A stretch of DNA of 64,000 bases from Burkholderiales bacterium C2 (GCA_005503085.1 SCOI01000009.1:62001-126000); one strand, 5' to 3'; positions 53,513 to 63,200 are shown, counted from the stretch's first letter. Translations and numbers: made by a program. Notes: a model not told the origin generated them from the sequence alone.

Positions 53513-54661
53513 TCAGTCGGGTTTGCCCTCGGCGGGGGGGGCAGCGCGAGTGCCCGCCTTGCGTCGCCCCTCCCCGCGCAGGACCAACCAACGCGGGGTA
53601 CGAAAACGCACGATGCGCCAGTACAAGCCCACATAAGTGACGCCAAAAAGCACCAGACACACCGCGAGCGCCGGCGTCGAATCCCAGAACAACAGGGCCG
53701 GAACCAGGGAGGCCACGCAAAGCATCCACAGATAGGGCGCCGTCATCGAGTTGCGTCGAGTCATGGCGTTGGCATCCTTGACCCCCACCGCCCAGCGCAT
53801 CAACCGGCGGTAGACCAAGGAGTGCAGATGGATGCCGTCCGGCAGGCCCGGCGGCGTGGCACGCAGAATCCGGCGGCGATAGATCGAGAACAAGGTCTCG
53901 AACACCGGATAAATGCACACCATCAAGGCAAACAGCGGCGACACCTCGGGATGGCGCGCCACCAGCAGAATGCCCAACTCGGCCAGCAAGAAGCCCATGA
54001 AATAGGCCCCGCCATCGCCGAGAAAGATCAGCCCGGCCGGATAGTTCCAGACGAAAAAGCCCAGGATCGCGCCCACGCCGGCCAGCGCCCACATGGCCAG
54101 TTCGGCATCCCCGACCTGATAGGCCACATAGGCAAAACACAAGAGCATCAGACTGACGCACATCGACGACAGACCATTGAAGCCGTCGATGATGTTCACC
54201 GAGTTCGCCACGCCGGCCACCGTGAAAACCGTCACGATTGTTGCGCCGACAGACGTGGCCACCACCCAGTCCAGCCCCGGAACGCCGGTGCGGGTGATCA
54301 GCGCCTGCAGCAACCAGCCCCCCAGGGCCGCCGATACGGCGGTCGCCGCAAGCCGCTTCCCCGGCGACACCCGCTTGGTCAGGTCCTCGACCAAGCCAGC
54401 CAAAAATGCAGGCAAGCCGCACAGCAGCAGTAGTAAGCCGAGCCGGGCATAGGCATGACCCATCGCCCACATGACCGCGACGCAGGCCGCCATGCCGACA
54501 AAGATGCCAACGCCGCCGATCCGCGGCACAGGGCGGGCATGAAACTTTTGCGGGCCCGACAGATCGTCATCCGCCGAGATATGCCCATGTGTGGCCGACG
54601 ACCGGACGATGAACAACGTCACGATGGTCGCCACAAAGAACGGAATCAATAAATACGACAT
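53513..54661 (-). CDS. WecA/MraY-type undecaprenyl-phosphate sugar-1-phosphate transferase
   Basis: This 382-residue inner membrane protein has about ten helices. Motifs are FHARPVPRIGGVGIFVG (a cytoplasmic basic loop), LVEDLTKRVSP with the catalytic-site acidic pair, VNIIDGFNGLSS with the conserved Asp and Asn, and LIFLGDGGAYFMGFLLAELG. A His-containing loop (DGIHLHSLVYRR) follows. It transfers a HexNAc-1-phosphate to undecaprenyl phosphate, starting polysaccharide repeat synthesis. It is divergent from the Wza-type gene, about 120 bp apart, so it probably initiates the polymer exported by that locus. Confidence 0.88.
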   Translation of the reverse strand: MSYLLIPFFVATIVTLFIVRSSATHGHISADDDLSGPQKFHARPVPRIGGVGIFVGMAACVAVMWAMGHAYARLGLLLLLCGLPAFLAGLVEDLTKRVSPGKRLAATAVSAALGGWLLQALITRTGVPGLDWVVATSVGATIVTVFTVAGVANSVNIIDGFNGLSSMCVSLMLLCFAYVAYQVGDAELAMWALAGVGAILGFFVWNYPAGLIFLGDGGAYFMGFLLAELGILLVARHPEVSPLFALMVCIYPVFETLFSIYRRRILRATPPGLPDGIHLHSLVYRRLMRWAVGVKDANAMTRRNSMTAPYLWMLCVASLVPALLFWDSTPALAVCLVLFGVTYVGLYWRIVRFRTPRWLVLRGEGRRKAGTRAAPPAEGKPD

Positions 54662-54782
54662 GAGCGGCAGTGTAACCAGAGCGCAACAGTCACACGCCGC
54701 CGGACCGCGCAATGCGACGCCCTTAGAATGACGCGCCGACGGCCTCGCCGGCCAGCATCTGGCCCAGGCCTGGAGACAGTTT

Positions 54783-56783
54783 ATGAATGATCGCGCCCCT
54801 AGCGCCACCACAGCCCACTCGATGAAGCTCACAACGAACGCCCTCAAGCCGCAAGTGCGCGCCCTTTTGATCGCAGTGCTGGGCGGATTGGCCATGGCCT
54901 CCGCCCATACGGCCGAGCTCAACGACAGGAACGACGCATCCGATGCCGGTGGGCCTGTACGTCTGACGACATCACGAACACACGGCGACAACAGCAACGC
55001 CGGCAATGCAAACAATGCAGGCAACAGAAGTCGGCAGAACTCGGCGTTCAAGGAGCGCAGCACCCGCCGCTACAAGCCAGGCGAATTCGAGTTGTACGTC
55101 AATCGTCTGCTGGGCTGGGAGCCGGCCCCTGCGCCGATGCCAGGCCAGGAACCCGAGGACAAGGAACTGCTGATCCACCGCCTCGGTGCCGAGTTGATGA
55201 ACGAGACCAACGGCGAGTTCAGCGCGGAGGACCCGAGCTTGCCTGGCACGGATAGCTCACGGCAGATCCCCCCCGACTACCAGATCGGCGTGGGCGACGA
55301 ACTGCAGGTGTCGATCTGGGGTTCGGTGGACGCCGACCTGCGCCTCACGGTGGATCGCGGTGGTCGCATCGTAATCCCGCGCGTCGGCCCCATCCTGGTC
55401 GCCGGCATCCGCTACGCCGATCTCAACAGCGTGATCAGCAGCCGGGTCGGTCAGGTCTTTCGCAATTTTCAGGTCAGCGCGTCCTTGGGCCGCCTGCGCG
55501 GCATCCGTGTCTATGTCACCGGATTCACGCCACGCCCCGGCGCCTACACCCTCAGCAGCCTGTCCACCCTGGTCAGCGCACTGATGAAGGCCGGCGGTCC
55601 CTCGGCGGCCGGCAGTTTCCGACAGATCGAACTGCGCCGCGCCAACAAAACCGTCTCGCAGTTCGACATGTACGACCTGCTGCTCAAAGGCAACAAGTCC
55701 GCCGACATTCCCCTGCAAGCCGAGGATGTCGTGCATATCGGACCCGTCGGCCCTCAGGTCGCCATCCTGGGCAGCGTCAATAAATCAGTGATCGCCGAAC
55801 TCAAGCCCAACGAAACGATAGCGGACGTGCTTGCAATGGCTGGCGGCTTCAATCCTGTGGCTGATCGCTCCCGCGTGACGCTGGAGCGCTTGAGCGAGCG
55901 CAACGACCGCCGCGTCGTTGAGTTGAGCTTACCCGCTGAATCTAGCCAGCGATTGAGCAATGGTGACGTGCTTCGAATCTTCAGCAGCGTTAATTCGCTA
56001 CTACCTCAACACAAACAGTTTAAGCGTGTGCGCGTTGAGGGTGAAGTTGCTCGGCCTGGTGATTACATTCTTCCGCCCAGTAGCAGCATTAATGACCTGA
56101 TCAAAGCAGCTGGTGGCCTCACACCCCAAGCCTACGTCTTTGGCACTGAATTTACGCGGACGAGCGTGCGCATCACCCAGCAAGAAAATTACGAACGGGC
56201 ATTGCGAGACCTAGAGACTGAGTTCACCCGCAGCGGATCAACCCAGAAGGCACTGACCGCCGACGAGGCCGCCGCTCAAGCGACGCGCGTAAGTGGCTCC
56301 GCCCGTCTGATTGAGCGCTTGCGCGCTGTCAAGCCCACAGGCCGAATCGTGTTGCAACTAGACACCGAAGCCACTTCCCTGCCCGACTTGGCCGTCGAAG
56401 AAGGCGACCGGCTGGTCATCCCCGCGCGCCCCAACACAGTTGGCGTCTTCGGCAGCGTCTTCAATGGTGGCAGCTACTTGCTCAGGGACGGAAGCTCCGT
56501 CGACGACATCGTCCGCCTCGCCGGGGGTCCGACACGTGGAGCCGATAGCAACAGCATCTTCGTGTTGCGCGCAAATGGCAGCGTAGTGAGTGCCCGCCAA
56601 TCGAATAGCGGCTGGATCAGCTTCAATACGGCATTGAGCACGCTTCCCGCTCGACCTGGCGACACGGTGTTCGTACCTGAAGAACTCAATAAGACTACCT
56701 TTGTGCAAGAAGCGAAGGAGTGGACGCAAATTCTGTACCAGTTCGGCCTGGGCGCAGCAGCGCTACAGACCCTCAAGAACTGA
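54783..56783 (+). CDS. Wza-type polysaccharide export protein with SLBB domains
   Basis: This 666-residue outer membrane export protein has a signal peptide (RALLIAVLGGLAMASAHTAE). The polysaccharide export domain is PPDYQIGVGDELQVSIWGSV, then VDRGGRIVIPRVGPILVAGI. Several SLBB repeats follow (YVTGFTPRPGAYTLSSLSTL, RVEGEVARPGDYILPPSSSI, GVFGSVFNGGSYLLRDGSS). It is longer than E. coli Wza and lacks an obvious lipoprotein Cys at the signal end. ATG 54783 follows GGAGACAG. From about 55900 the sequence becomes visibly AT richer than the first half. Confidence 0.9.
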   Translation: MNDRAPSATTAHSMKLTTNALKPQVRALLIAVLGGLAMASAHTAELNDRNDASDAGGPVRLTTSRTHGDNSNAGNANNAGNRSRQNSAFKERSTRRYKPGEFELYVNRLLGWEPAPAPMPGQEPEDKELLIHRLGAELMNETNGEFSAEDPSLPGTDSSRQIPPDYQIGVGDELQVSIWGSVDADLRLTVDRGGRIVIPRVGPILVAGIRYADLNSVISSRVGQVFRNFQVSASLGRLRGIRVYVTGFTPRPGAYTLSSLSTLVSALMKAGGPSAAGSFRQIELRRANKTVSQFDMYDLLLKGNKSADIPLQAEDVVHIGPVGPQVAILGSVNKSVIAELKPNETIADVLAMAGGFNPVADRSRVTLERLSERNDRRVVELSLPAESSQRLSNGDVLRIFSSVNSLLPQHKQFKRVRVEGEVARPGDYILPPSSSINDLIKAAGGLTPQAYVFGTEFTRTSVRITQQENYERALRDLETEFTRSGSTQKALTADEAAAQATRVSGSARLIERLRAVKPTGRIVLQLDTEATSLPDLAVEEGDRLVIPARPNTVGVFGSVFNGGSYLLRDGSSVDDIVRLAGGPTRGADSNSIFVLRANGSVVSARQSNSGWISFNTALSTLPARPGDTVFVPEELNKTTFVQEAKEWTQILYQFGLGAAALQTLKN

Positions 56784-56788
56784 CCAAT

Positions 56789-57982
56789 ATGACAGGAAAT
56801 CCACTCGTGACCACATTGCAGCCCATCCATTCCGCAACAGACACACCGAATGACGTCGACGATGGTGGCCTTGACATGTTCGACATCGTCATCACTCTGG
56901 CGGCACACTGGCGCCTGCTGGTGTTTACCCCCATCATCGTTGGCAGCCTGGCCCTCGGCGCCAGCTACCTGATTGCACCAACCTACACGTCAAGAACCAC
57001 CTTCCTGCCTCCGCAGCAGCAACAAAGTGCGGCCGCATCTGCACTGGCATCGCTCAGTGCACTGTCAGGCTTGGCCAGTGGTGCAGCTGGTATCAAGAGT
57101 CCGGGTGACCAGTTTGTATCGCTGCTGCAGAGCGCCAACGTCGAAGACCGTATCGTTGATCGCTTCAAGCTGATGGAGGTCTATGAGACCAAATACCGCT
57201 TCCTCGCGCGACAAAGGCTAGAGCAAAGTGTACGGATTGCGCTGGGCAAGAAAGATGGCCTCATCACCGTAGAGGTTGATGCGACGGAGCCAACAATGGC
57301 CGCTGAAATGGCGAATCAGTATGTCACTGAATTGCGTCGCCTTTCTGCGGATCTTGCCCTCACGGAGGCTCAGCAACGCCGCGCCTTCTTTGAAGCGGAG
57401 CTCAAGAACACCCGGGGCAAACTGACCGAGGCGCAACAGGTACTTCAGGGCAGCGGCTTCAACCCCGGCGCACTGAAAGCTGAGCCCAAGGCGGCAGCCG
57501 AAGCCTATGCGAAGATTCAGGCCGAGGCCACTGCGGCTGAGGTTCGCCTTCAAACGATGCGGCGAACTCTCGTGGATTCGGCGCCGGAGGTACAGCAACA
57601 AGCAGCCATGCTTGGTGCGCTTCGTTCCCAGTTGCTTAAGCTCGAAAGCTCGGTAGACACCCGCGGCGACGCGGACTACATCAGCCGGTATCGCGAGTAC
57701 AAGTATCAAGAAACGCTGTTCGACCTGTTCTCGCGGCAGTACGAGATGGCCCGGCTGGATGAAAGCCGTGAAGGTGCCTTGATCCAGGTCGTTGACGTTG
57801 CAACCCCCGCAGAGCACAAGAGCAAGCCCAAGCGCGCCTTCATCGCAGTCGCAGCAACCTTCGGAACAGGCCTCCTCCTAACGATGCTGGTGCTAGTTCG
57901 GCAGTATTGGAGACTCGCGAAGGCCAATCCAGGCCGGGCCGAGAAACTGGCACGCTTGCGGCAGGCCTGGGATGGGAAGTGA
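56789..57982 (+). CDS. Wzz-type polysaccharide chain-length protein
   Basis: This 397-residue inner membrane protein has two terminal membrane helices (about 50-75 and 360-385). Between them lies a large periplasmic coiled-coil domain (RRLSADLALTEAQQRRAFFE, KNTRGKLTEAQQVLQ). Near the second helix is the Pro-rich ATPAEHKSKPKRAFI, typical of Wzz-family polysaccharide co-polymerases. It lacks a C-terminal tyrosine kinase domain. ATG 56789 comes six bases after the Wza-type stop; an earlier frame start at 56720 overlaps that gene too far. Confidence 0.88.
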   Translation: MTGNPLVTTLQPIHSATDTPNDVDDGGLDMFDIVITLAAHWRLLVFTPIIVGSLALGASYLIAPTYTSRTTFLPPQQQQSAAASALASLSALSGLASGAAGIKSPGDQFVSLLQSANVEDRIVDRFKLMEVYETKYRFLARQRLEQSVRIALGKKDGLITVEVDATEPTMAAEMANQYVTELRRLSADLALTEAQQRRAFFEAELKNTRGKLTEAQQVLQGSGFNPGALKAEPKAAAEAYAKIQAEATAAEVRLQTMRRTLVDSAPEVQQQAAMLGALRSQLLKLESSVDTRGDADYISRYREYKYQETLFDLFSRQYEMARLDESREGALIQVVDVATPAEHKSKPKRAFIAVAATFGTGLLLTMLVLVRQYWRLAKANPGRAEKLARLRQAWDGK

Positions 57983-58131
57983 TGAAGCCCTATCGAGGGC
58001 CACGCCTTCGCTCAAGGCAAGCCCAACAACCGTCCGACAGCCCCCCATTTCGAATCGACCTTTTGCAGGCAGCCGTCAGATCACAGCATGGTAAAGTCCA
58101 TGTGTTCATCATTTGAACGCATGGATATCAA

Positions 58132-58479
58132 ATGCCCGAATCACATTCAAGTACCGAGCTGGACTACGCCCTGCTGAGTCAGATCGCAGGGCATGAAAGT
58201 ACCAACCAACGCGCTTTGGCAGCGCTCCTTGGTGTCAGTGTGGGCAAGGTGAATTATTGCCTGCGAGCCAGCATCGACAGGGGCTGGGTAAAGGTTAACA
58301 ACTTTCGTCGGTCGGACAACAAATGGGCCTATGTCTATTTGCTGACCCCAACTGGCGCCAGTGCCAAGGTTCGACTGGCTCGGGCATTTTTGGCGCGTAA
58401 AGAGCTTGAATTTGAACAGTTGCACAGAGAAATTTCCGCGCTGCGCCAAGAAATCCAGTCTAACGGTCTCCAGGAATGA
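58132..58479 (+). CDS. EPS-associated MarR-type transcriptional regulator
   Basis: This 115-residue winged-helix protein has DYALLSQIAGHESTNQRALA, ALLGVSVGKVNYCLRASID, RGWVKVNNFRRSDNKWAYVY and YLLTPTGASAKVRL, followed by a Leu/Glu-rich helix. It matches the small MarR-like family found inside exopolysaccharide clusters of PEP-CTERM bacteria. It likely regulates this locus. It is about 150 bp after the Wzz-type gene and is locally AT richer than the housekeeping genes. Confidence 0.85.
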   Translation: MPESHSSTELDYALLSQIAGHESTNQRALAALLGVSVGKVNYCLRASIDRGWVKVNNFRRSDNKWAYVYLLTPTGASAKVRLARAFLARKELEFEQLHREISALRQEIQSNGLQE

Positions 58480-58640
58480 ATACTGAGTACGTATTTTTGT
58501 CGCCGGGTGCCGCAGTGAAGAGGGCGCAAGGGGCAAAGCTCAGCACAAGGGACGCCCCGCCAAAGCTCCAATCGATCCGGACTACCCCGCCAAACCGCGA
58601 CAGGGCGTCCTCATTAAGGCTAAAGCAGGACTCTGGGTAA
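58476..58640 (+). CDS. Doubtful small ORF after the MarR gene
   Basis: A 54-codon frame, MNTEYVFLSPGAAVKRAQGA onward, begins at an ATG overlapping the MarR stop (ATGA) with AGGA close ahead. The remainder is Arg/Pro/Ser rich without recognisable motifs. A second open frame of 89 codons (58487-58756) in another phase has more protein-like composition, with QQVSQQALADTVALHD and ending TAHDYHE, but has no ATG, GTG or TTG at its beginning. One of them may be real or a frame-shifted remnant. The 290-bp gap holds nothing else I recognise apart from the legB ribosome site. Confidence 0.25.
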   Translation: MNTEYVFLSPGAAVKRAQGAKLSTRDAPPKLQSIRTTPPNRDRASSLRLKQDSG

Positions 58641-58769
58641 CGCCCAAGAGCCCTTTGCAACAGCAGGTCTCGCAGCAGGCGCTGGCCGACACAGTGGCGC
58701 TACACGATCGACCGGTTCGTCAAGTGGGCGTTACCGCCCACGACTATCACGAGTAATCACAGGAAAATC

Positions 58770-59780
58770 ATGCGACTTCAAGGGAAGAAGGTGCTCGTCA
58801 CCGGTGCCGATGGCTTCATCGGGTCCCATCTGACCGAGTATCTGGTGCGCCAGGGCGTCGACGTCCGCGCATTCGTCTATTACAACAGCTTCAATTCATG
58901 GGGCTGGCTCGACGACTCGAGCGAGGACATCCGGAAATCGCTTGACGTTTTTGCCGGCGACATTCGCGATCCGCACGGCGTGAGGACGGCGATGAAAGAC
59001 TGCGACGTTGTGTTGCATCTGGCAGCTCTAATCGCCATCCCCTATTCCTACCATTCGCCGGACACCTATGTAGACACCAATGTAAAGGGCACGCTGAACA
59101 TCGTTCAAGCAGCACGTGACCTGGGTGTAGAACGTGTGGTGCATACCTCTACCAGCGAGGTTTACGGTACCGCTCGCTTCGTACCGATTACCGAGGAGCA
59201 TCCGTTGCAAGGCCAATCACCGTATTCGGCGAGCAAGATCGGTGCCGACCAGATCGCACAGAGCTTCTTCTCGTCTTTCGAGACGCCGGTCACAACGATC
59301 CGCCCCTTCAACACCTATGGTCCCCGGCAGTCCGCTCGAGCGGTCATTCCGACCATCATCACTCAGATCGCCGCTGGCGCCCGCCAACTGAAGCTTGGCG
59401 CACTGCATCCCACGCGCGATTTCAACTATGTACAAGACACGGTCCGCGGCTTTGCCGCGCTAGCCGAGTGCGATGCCGCTGTGGGTCAGGTGGTGAATGT
59501 GGGTAGCAACTACGAAGTGTCCATCGGTGACACTGCCGCGCTCATCGCCCAGTTAATGGGCAGAACTGTCGAGTTCACCAGCGATGAACAGCGTTTGCGA
59601 CCGGCCGGCAGTGAGGTAGAGCGCCTGTGGGCCGACAACACCCGTGCGCTCGAACTTGCGGGTTGGGCACCGGAATTTTCAGGTATTGAGGGCCTCAAAC
59701 GCGGTCTGCAGGAAACCATCGATTGGTTCACACAGCCGGGAAATTTGCGCCGCTACAAGGCTGGCGTCTACAACATCTGA
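58770..59780 (+). CDS. legB: LegB-type NDP-sugar 4,6-dehydratase
   Basis: This 336-residue short-chain dehydratase has the Rossmann motif TGADGFIGS at residues 11-19, VDTNVKGTLNIVQAA, the active TSTSEVYGTA, YSASKIGADQIAQSF (Tyr and Lys) and RPFNTYGPRQSARAVIPTII. This is the LegB pattern, which turns GDP- or UDP-GlcNAc into the 4-keto-6-deoxy sugar in legionaminic acid synthesis. AGGAAAATC precedes the ATG. It heads a tight run of six genes. Confidence 0.9.
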   Translation: MRLQGKKVLVTGADGFIGSHLTEYLVRQGVDVRAFVYYNSFNSWGWLDDSSEDIRKSLDVFAGDIRDPHGVRTAMKDCDVVLHLAALIAIPYSYHSPDTYVDTNVKGTLNIVQAARDLGVERVVHTSTSEVYGTARFVPITEEHPLQGQSPYSASKIGADQIAQSFFSSFETPVTTIRPFNTYGPRQSARAVIPTIITQIAAGARQLKLGALHPTRDFNYVQDTVRGFAALAECDAAVGQVVNVGSNYEVSIGDTAALIAQLMGRTVEFTSDEQRLRPAGSEVERLWADNTRALELAGWAPEFSGIEGLKRGLQETIDWFTQPGNLRRYKAGVYNI

Positions 59781-59794
59781 TCCCAGGACATTCC

Positions 59795-60961
59795 ATGCCC
59801 ATCGCCGATACCGTGCTTGAGCGTATCCGCCGTGTCACACGCTTGCCCAAGGTCGCGCTGCACGAGCCGACCTTCGGCGGGAATGAGTTGGCCTATGTGA
59901 CTGAATGCATCCAGACCGGCTGGGTATCCTCGGTTGGCGAGTTCGTCAACCGCTTCGAGCATGACCTGGCCGACTTCACCGGCGCTGCGCACGCGGTGGT
60001 AGTCAGCAACGGGACCTCGGGGCTACAGATTATCCTGAGCCTGGCAGGCGTGAAGCCGGACGATGAGGTGCTGGTGCCTGCTTTGTCGTTCGTTGCGACG
60101 GCCAATGCGGTCCGCCACTGCGGCGCTTGGCCACATTTCGTGGACAGCGACTACCGGACTCTCGGCTTGAACGTCGATGCACTCGCCGCGCATCTTCGCG
60201 ACGTGGCGGAGGTGCGGCCAGAAGGCTGTTTCAACCGTCGCAGCGGTCGCCGTATCGCCGCAGTAGTGCCGATGCACACATTCGGTCACCCGGTAGACAT
60301 GCCAGCACTGATGGAACTGGCGGCCCGTTACCGCCTGGAAGTCGTCGAGGATGCGGCCGAGTCACTCGGCAGTTGGATCGGCAATCGCCATACCGGCACC
60401 TTCGGTCGCTGCGCGATGCTTAGCTTCAATGGCAACAAGATCGTGACCACCGGCGGCGGCGGCGCCATCGTCACCAATGATGCTGCCCTGGCTAAGCGCG
60501 CCAAGCACCTCACGACCACGGCGAAGCAACCACACCCGTGGGCATTTTTCCATGACGAGACCGCTTACAACTTCCGCCTACCCAATCTGAATGCCGCGAT
60601 GGGGTGCGCTCAGTTGGAACGCATCGACAGCTTCCTCGAAGCGAAGCGCGAACTTACGCGGCTTTATACCGAAGCATTCGCCGATGTTCCCGACGTCGAA
60701 CTGTTCCTGGCGCGGCCTGGTACTACCGTTAACTACTGGTTGCAGACTCTAATTCTCTCCGCGACAGCTGCGGATCAGCGGGATGCGATCCTTGCTACTA
60801 CCAATGCGGCCGGCCAAATGACCCGTCCGGTCTGGGAGCTGCTGTATACGCTGCCGATGTACCGGGCTTGCGAGCGTATGCACACCCCGGTGGCCGACGA
60901 CCTGGCCCGTCGCATCATCAACCTGCCCAGCAGTCCCCAACTGATCCCGGGGGTGGTGTGA
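59795..60961 (+). CDS. legC: LegC-type PLP aminotransferase
   Basis: This 388-residue DegT/DnrJ/EryC1-family enzyme has LHEPTFGGNELAYVTECIQT, VVSNGTSGLQIIL and EDAAESLGSW. The PLP Lys lies in SFNGNKIVTTGGGG, and NFRLPNLNAAMGCAQLE follows. It adds the amino group to C4 of the keto sugar made by LegB. The start MPIADTV at 59795 has CCCAGGA upstream, 14 bp after legB. It overlaps legG by four bases. Confidence 0.9.
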   Translation: MPIADTVLERIRRVTRLPKVALHEPTFGGNELAYVTECIQTGWVSSVGEFVNRFEHDLADFTGAAHAVVVSNGTSGLQIILSLAGVKPDDEVLVPALSFVATANAVRHCGAWPHFVDSDYRTLGLNVDALAAHLRDVAEVRPEGCFNRRSGRRIAAVVPMHTFGHPVDMPALMELAARYRLEVVEDAAESLGSWIGNRHTGTFGRCAMLSFNGNKIVTTGGGGAIVTNDAALAKRAKHLTTTAKQPHPWAFFHDETAYNFRLPNLNAAMGCAQLERIDSFLEAKRELTRLYTEAFADVPDVELFLARPGTTVNYWLQTLILSATAADQRDAILATTNAAGQMTRPVWELLYTLPMYRACERMHTPVADDLARRIINLPSSPQLIPGVV

Positions 60962-62127
60962 GCGTTCGCCGAAAGATCGCCGTCGTCACCGGCAGCCGGG
61001 CCGAGTATGGGTTGTTGTACTGGGTTCTGCATGACCTTCAACTGGCTCCTGATTTTGAGTTGCAGTTGGTGGTCACGGGCATGCATCTTTCGCCGGAGTT
61101 TGGCCTGACGGTGCGGGACATTGAACGCGACGGTTTACCGATCGCCCGCAGAGTTGAGATGCTACTGTCCGGCGACACTGCCGGCAGCGTCGCGAAGTCG
61201 ATGGGCCTCGGGCTGATTGGAATGTCGGATGCACTCGAGCAGCTCCGCCCCGACATGATGCTGGTGTTGGGAGACCGTTTCGAGATCATGGCCGCCGCGC
61301 AGGCGGCCATGATCCACAACATCCCAATCGCTCACATTGCCGGCGGTGATACTACCGAAGGGGCATTCGACGAGGCAATCCGCCACGCAATCACGAAAAT
61401 GTCCCACTTGCATTTAGTCACGACCGAATCATCGGCCCTTCGGGTGATGCAAATGGGCGAGGCTCCAGCCTACGTTCGTGTTGTCGGCAATCCTGGCCTG
61501 GATCACTTGCGACGCCGCGTGCTGCTGGATCGATCGGCACTCGAAGCATCTCTGGGCGTATCGCTCGGCGCACGCAACCTGCTGATCACATTCCATCCCG
61601 TCACACTGGAACCGGGCGAAGGCGTTCGGCAGCAGGAGGAGCTTTTGAGCGCGCTGGACGACCTTCCCGCAGACGTGACATTCTGGTTCACGCTGCCGAA
61701 TGCGGATACCGGGGGACGCGCACTGGCTGCAGCGCTCGAGGCCTGGGCCGCGCAGCGCGCACGTGCGCATGTATTTGCATCGCTGGGCCAATTGCGCTAT
61801 CTCAGCCTGATGGCACAGGTGGATGCGGTGGTCGGCAACTCTTCCAGCGGGCTGTATGAGGCACCCTCGTTCGGTATCCCCACCATCGATATCGGCGACC
61901 GCCAGCGCGGGCGCCTTGCCGCAGCATCGGTACTTCACTGCGAACCCGAAGCGTCTGCAATCACTGATTGCATCTCCCGAGCCTGGAATTTCGATGCCAG
62001 CGCGACGATAAATCCATACGGCGACGGACACTCCGCGGAACGTATCGTGGACGCCCTACGCCAACTGCCCGATGCAAAGACGCTCCTGAAGAAAACCTTC
62101 ACCGTGATCGACCGAGGCTCCCATTGA
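60958..62127 (+). CDS. legG: LegG-type hydrolysing NDP-N-acetylhexosamine 2-epimerase
   Basis: This 389-residue GT-B-fold enzyme has KIAVVTGSRAEYGLLYWVL, LGDRFEIMAAAQAA, HIAGGDTTEGAFDEAIRHA, TFHPVTLEPG and VGNSSSGLYEAPSFGIPTI. It removes the nucleotide and inverts C2, giving a 2,4-diacetamido-6-deoxy-mannose in the legionaminate path. The start is a GTG overlapping the legC stop (GTGA). The same family includes NeuC, but the neighbours favour LegG. Confidence 0.9.
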   Translation: MSVRRKIAVVTGSRAEYGLLYWVLHDLQLAPDFELQLVVTGMHLSPEFGLTVRDIERDGLPIARRVEMLLSGDTAGSVAKSMGLGLIGMSDALEQLRPDMMLVLGDRFEIMAAAQAAMIHNIPIAHIAGGDTTEGAFDEAIRHAITKMSHLHLVTTESSALRVMQMGEAPAYVRVVGNPGLDHLRRRVLLDRSALEASLGVSLGARNLLITFHPVTLEPGEGVRQQEELLSALDDLPADVTFWFTLPNADTGGRALAAALEAWAAQRARAHVFASLGQLRYLSLMAQVDAVVGNSSSGLYEAPSFGIPTIDIGDRQRGRLAAASVLHCEPEASAITDCISRAWNFDASATINPYGDGHSAERIVDALRQLPDAKTLLKKTFTVIDRGSH

Positions 62128-63200
62128 CCCAATCCGTCTTCTTTATCGCCGAGGCCGGCGTCAACCACAACGGCTCCATCGAACTCGCCTGCCAACTCGT
62201 GGACATCGCCGCCGAGGCTGGCGCCAACGCAGTCAAGTTTCAAACCTTCAAGGCCGCGAAGCTGACGACGGCTCATGCACGCAAAGCCGAGTATCAGGTC
62301 GCTAACACGCAGGAAGCGGGCAATCAACTGGACATGCTGCGTCGCCTGGAACTCAGTGACAGCGACCATGAGGTCCTGCTAGAGCATTGCCGCATGCGAG
62401 GCATCCGTTTCATGTCCACAGCGTTCGACGTGGACAGCTTGCGGATGCTCGGAGACCTGGGCATGCCGGCGATCAAGATCCCGTCGGGTGATATCACCTG
62501 CGCCCCACTGCTTCTCCAGGCTGCACGTCTACGCCAACCGCTGATCATGTCGTCGGGCATGTCAACTTTAGCGGACATCGAACAGGCGCTGGGCGTGATC
62601 GCCTTCGGTCTGCTACGCGACGACGAGCCGGGTGGCCATATCGATTTCGAAGTCGCCTATGCCAGCCCAGAGGGCCGTGAAGCATTGCGTCGCCATGTCA
62701 CGCTGCTGCATTGTGTCACCCAGTATCCGGCGCCGGCAAGCTCGGTCAATCTGCGGGCCATGGACACCATGGCAGCCGCATTCGGGTTGCCGGTCGGCTA
62801 TTCGGACCATACCGCCGGCATCGAAATCTCTATTGCGGCCGTGGCACGGGGTGCCACTGTGATCGAAAAGCACTTCACCCTGGACCGTTCCCTGCCAGGC
62901 CCGGACCATGCTGCCTCGCTAGAGCCCACGGAACTAGGCGCGCTTATTAATGCAATCAGGAACGTTGAATCTGCGCTTGGTTCATCGGTCAAGTGTCCTG
63001 CACCGGAAGAAGTAGCCAATCGTGCGGTTGCTCGACGTAGCCTGGTAGCAGCCCGACCCATTCGAGCCGGCGAGCCTTTCACGACCGATGCATTTGCTTG
63101 GAAGCGCCCCGGCAACGGCGTCAGTCCGATGTTGCTGTGGGACATGAGTGGCCGAACAGCGACACGCGACTACGACTCGGACGAACTGATCCTGCCATGA
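62124..63200 (+). CDS. legI: LegI/NeuB-type nonulosonic acid synthase
   Basis: This 358-residue aldolase-like synthase has FFIAEAGVNHNGSIELACQL, NAVKFQTFKAAKL, MSTAFDVDSL, KIPSGDITCAPLL, MSSGMSTLADI, LLHCVTQYPAP and IEKHFTLDRSLPGPDHAASL. A C-terminal antifreeze-like SAF domain follows (VARRSLVAARPIRAGEPF). It condenses PEP with the sugar from LegG. The start is a TTG overlapping the legG stop (TTGA); the first conserved residues follow within five codons, so no better start exists. Confidence 0.91.
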   Translation: MTQSVFFIAEAGVNHNGSIELACQLVDIAAEAGANAVKFQTFKAAKLTTAHARKAEYQVANTQEAGNQLDMLRRLELSDSDHEVLLEHCRMRGIRFMSTAFDVDSLRMLGDLGMPAIKIPSGDITCAPLLLQAARLRQPLIMSSGMSTLADIEQALGVIAFGLLRDDEPGGHIDFEVAYASPEGREALRRHVTLLHCVTQYPAPASSVNLRAMDTMAAAFGLPVGYSDHTAGIEISIAAVARGATVIEKHFTLDRSLPGPDHAASLEPTELGALINAIRNVESALGSSVKCPAPEEVANRAVARRSLVAARPIRAGEPFTTDAFAWKRPGNGVSPMLLWDMSGRTATRDYDSDELILP

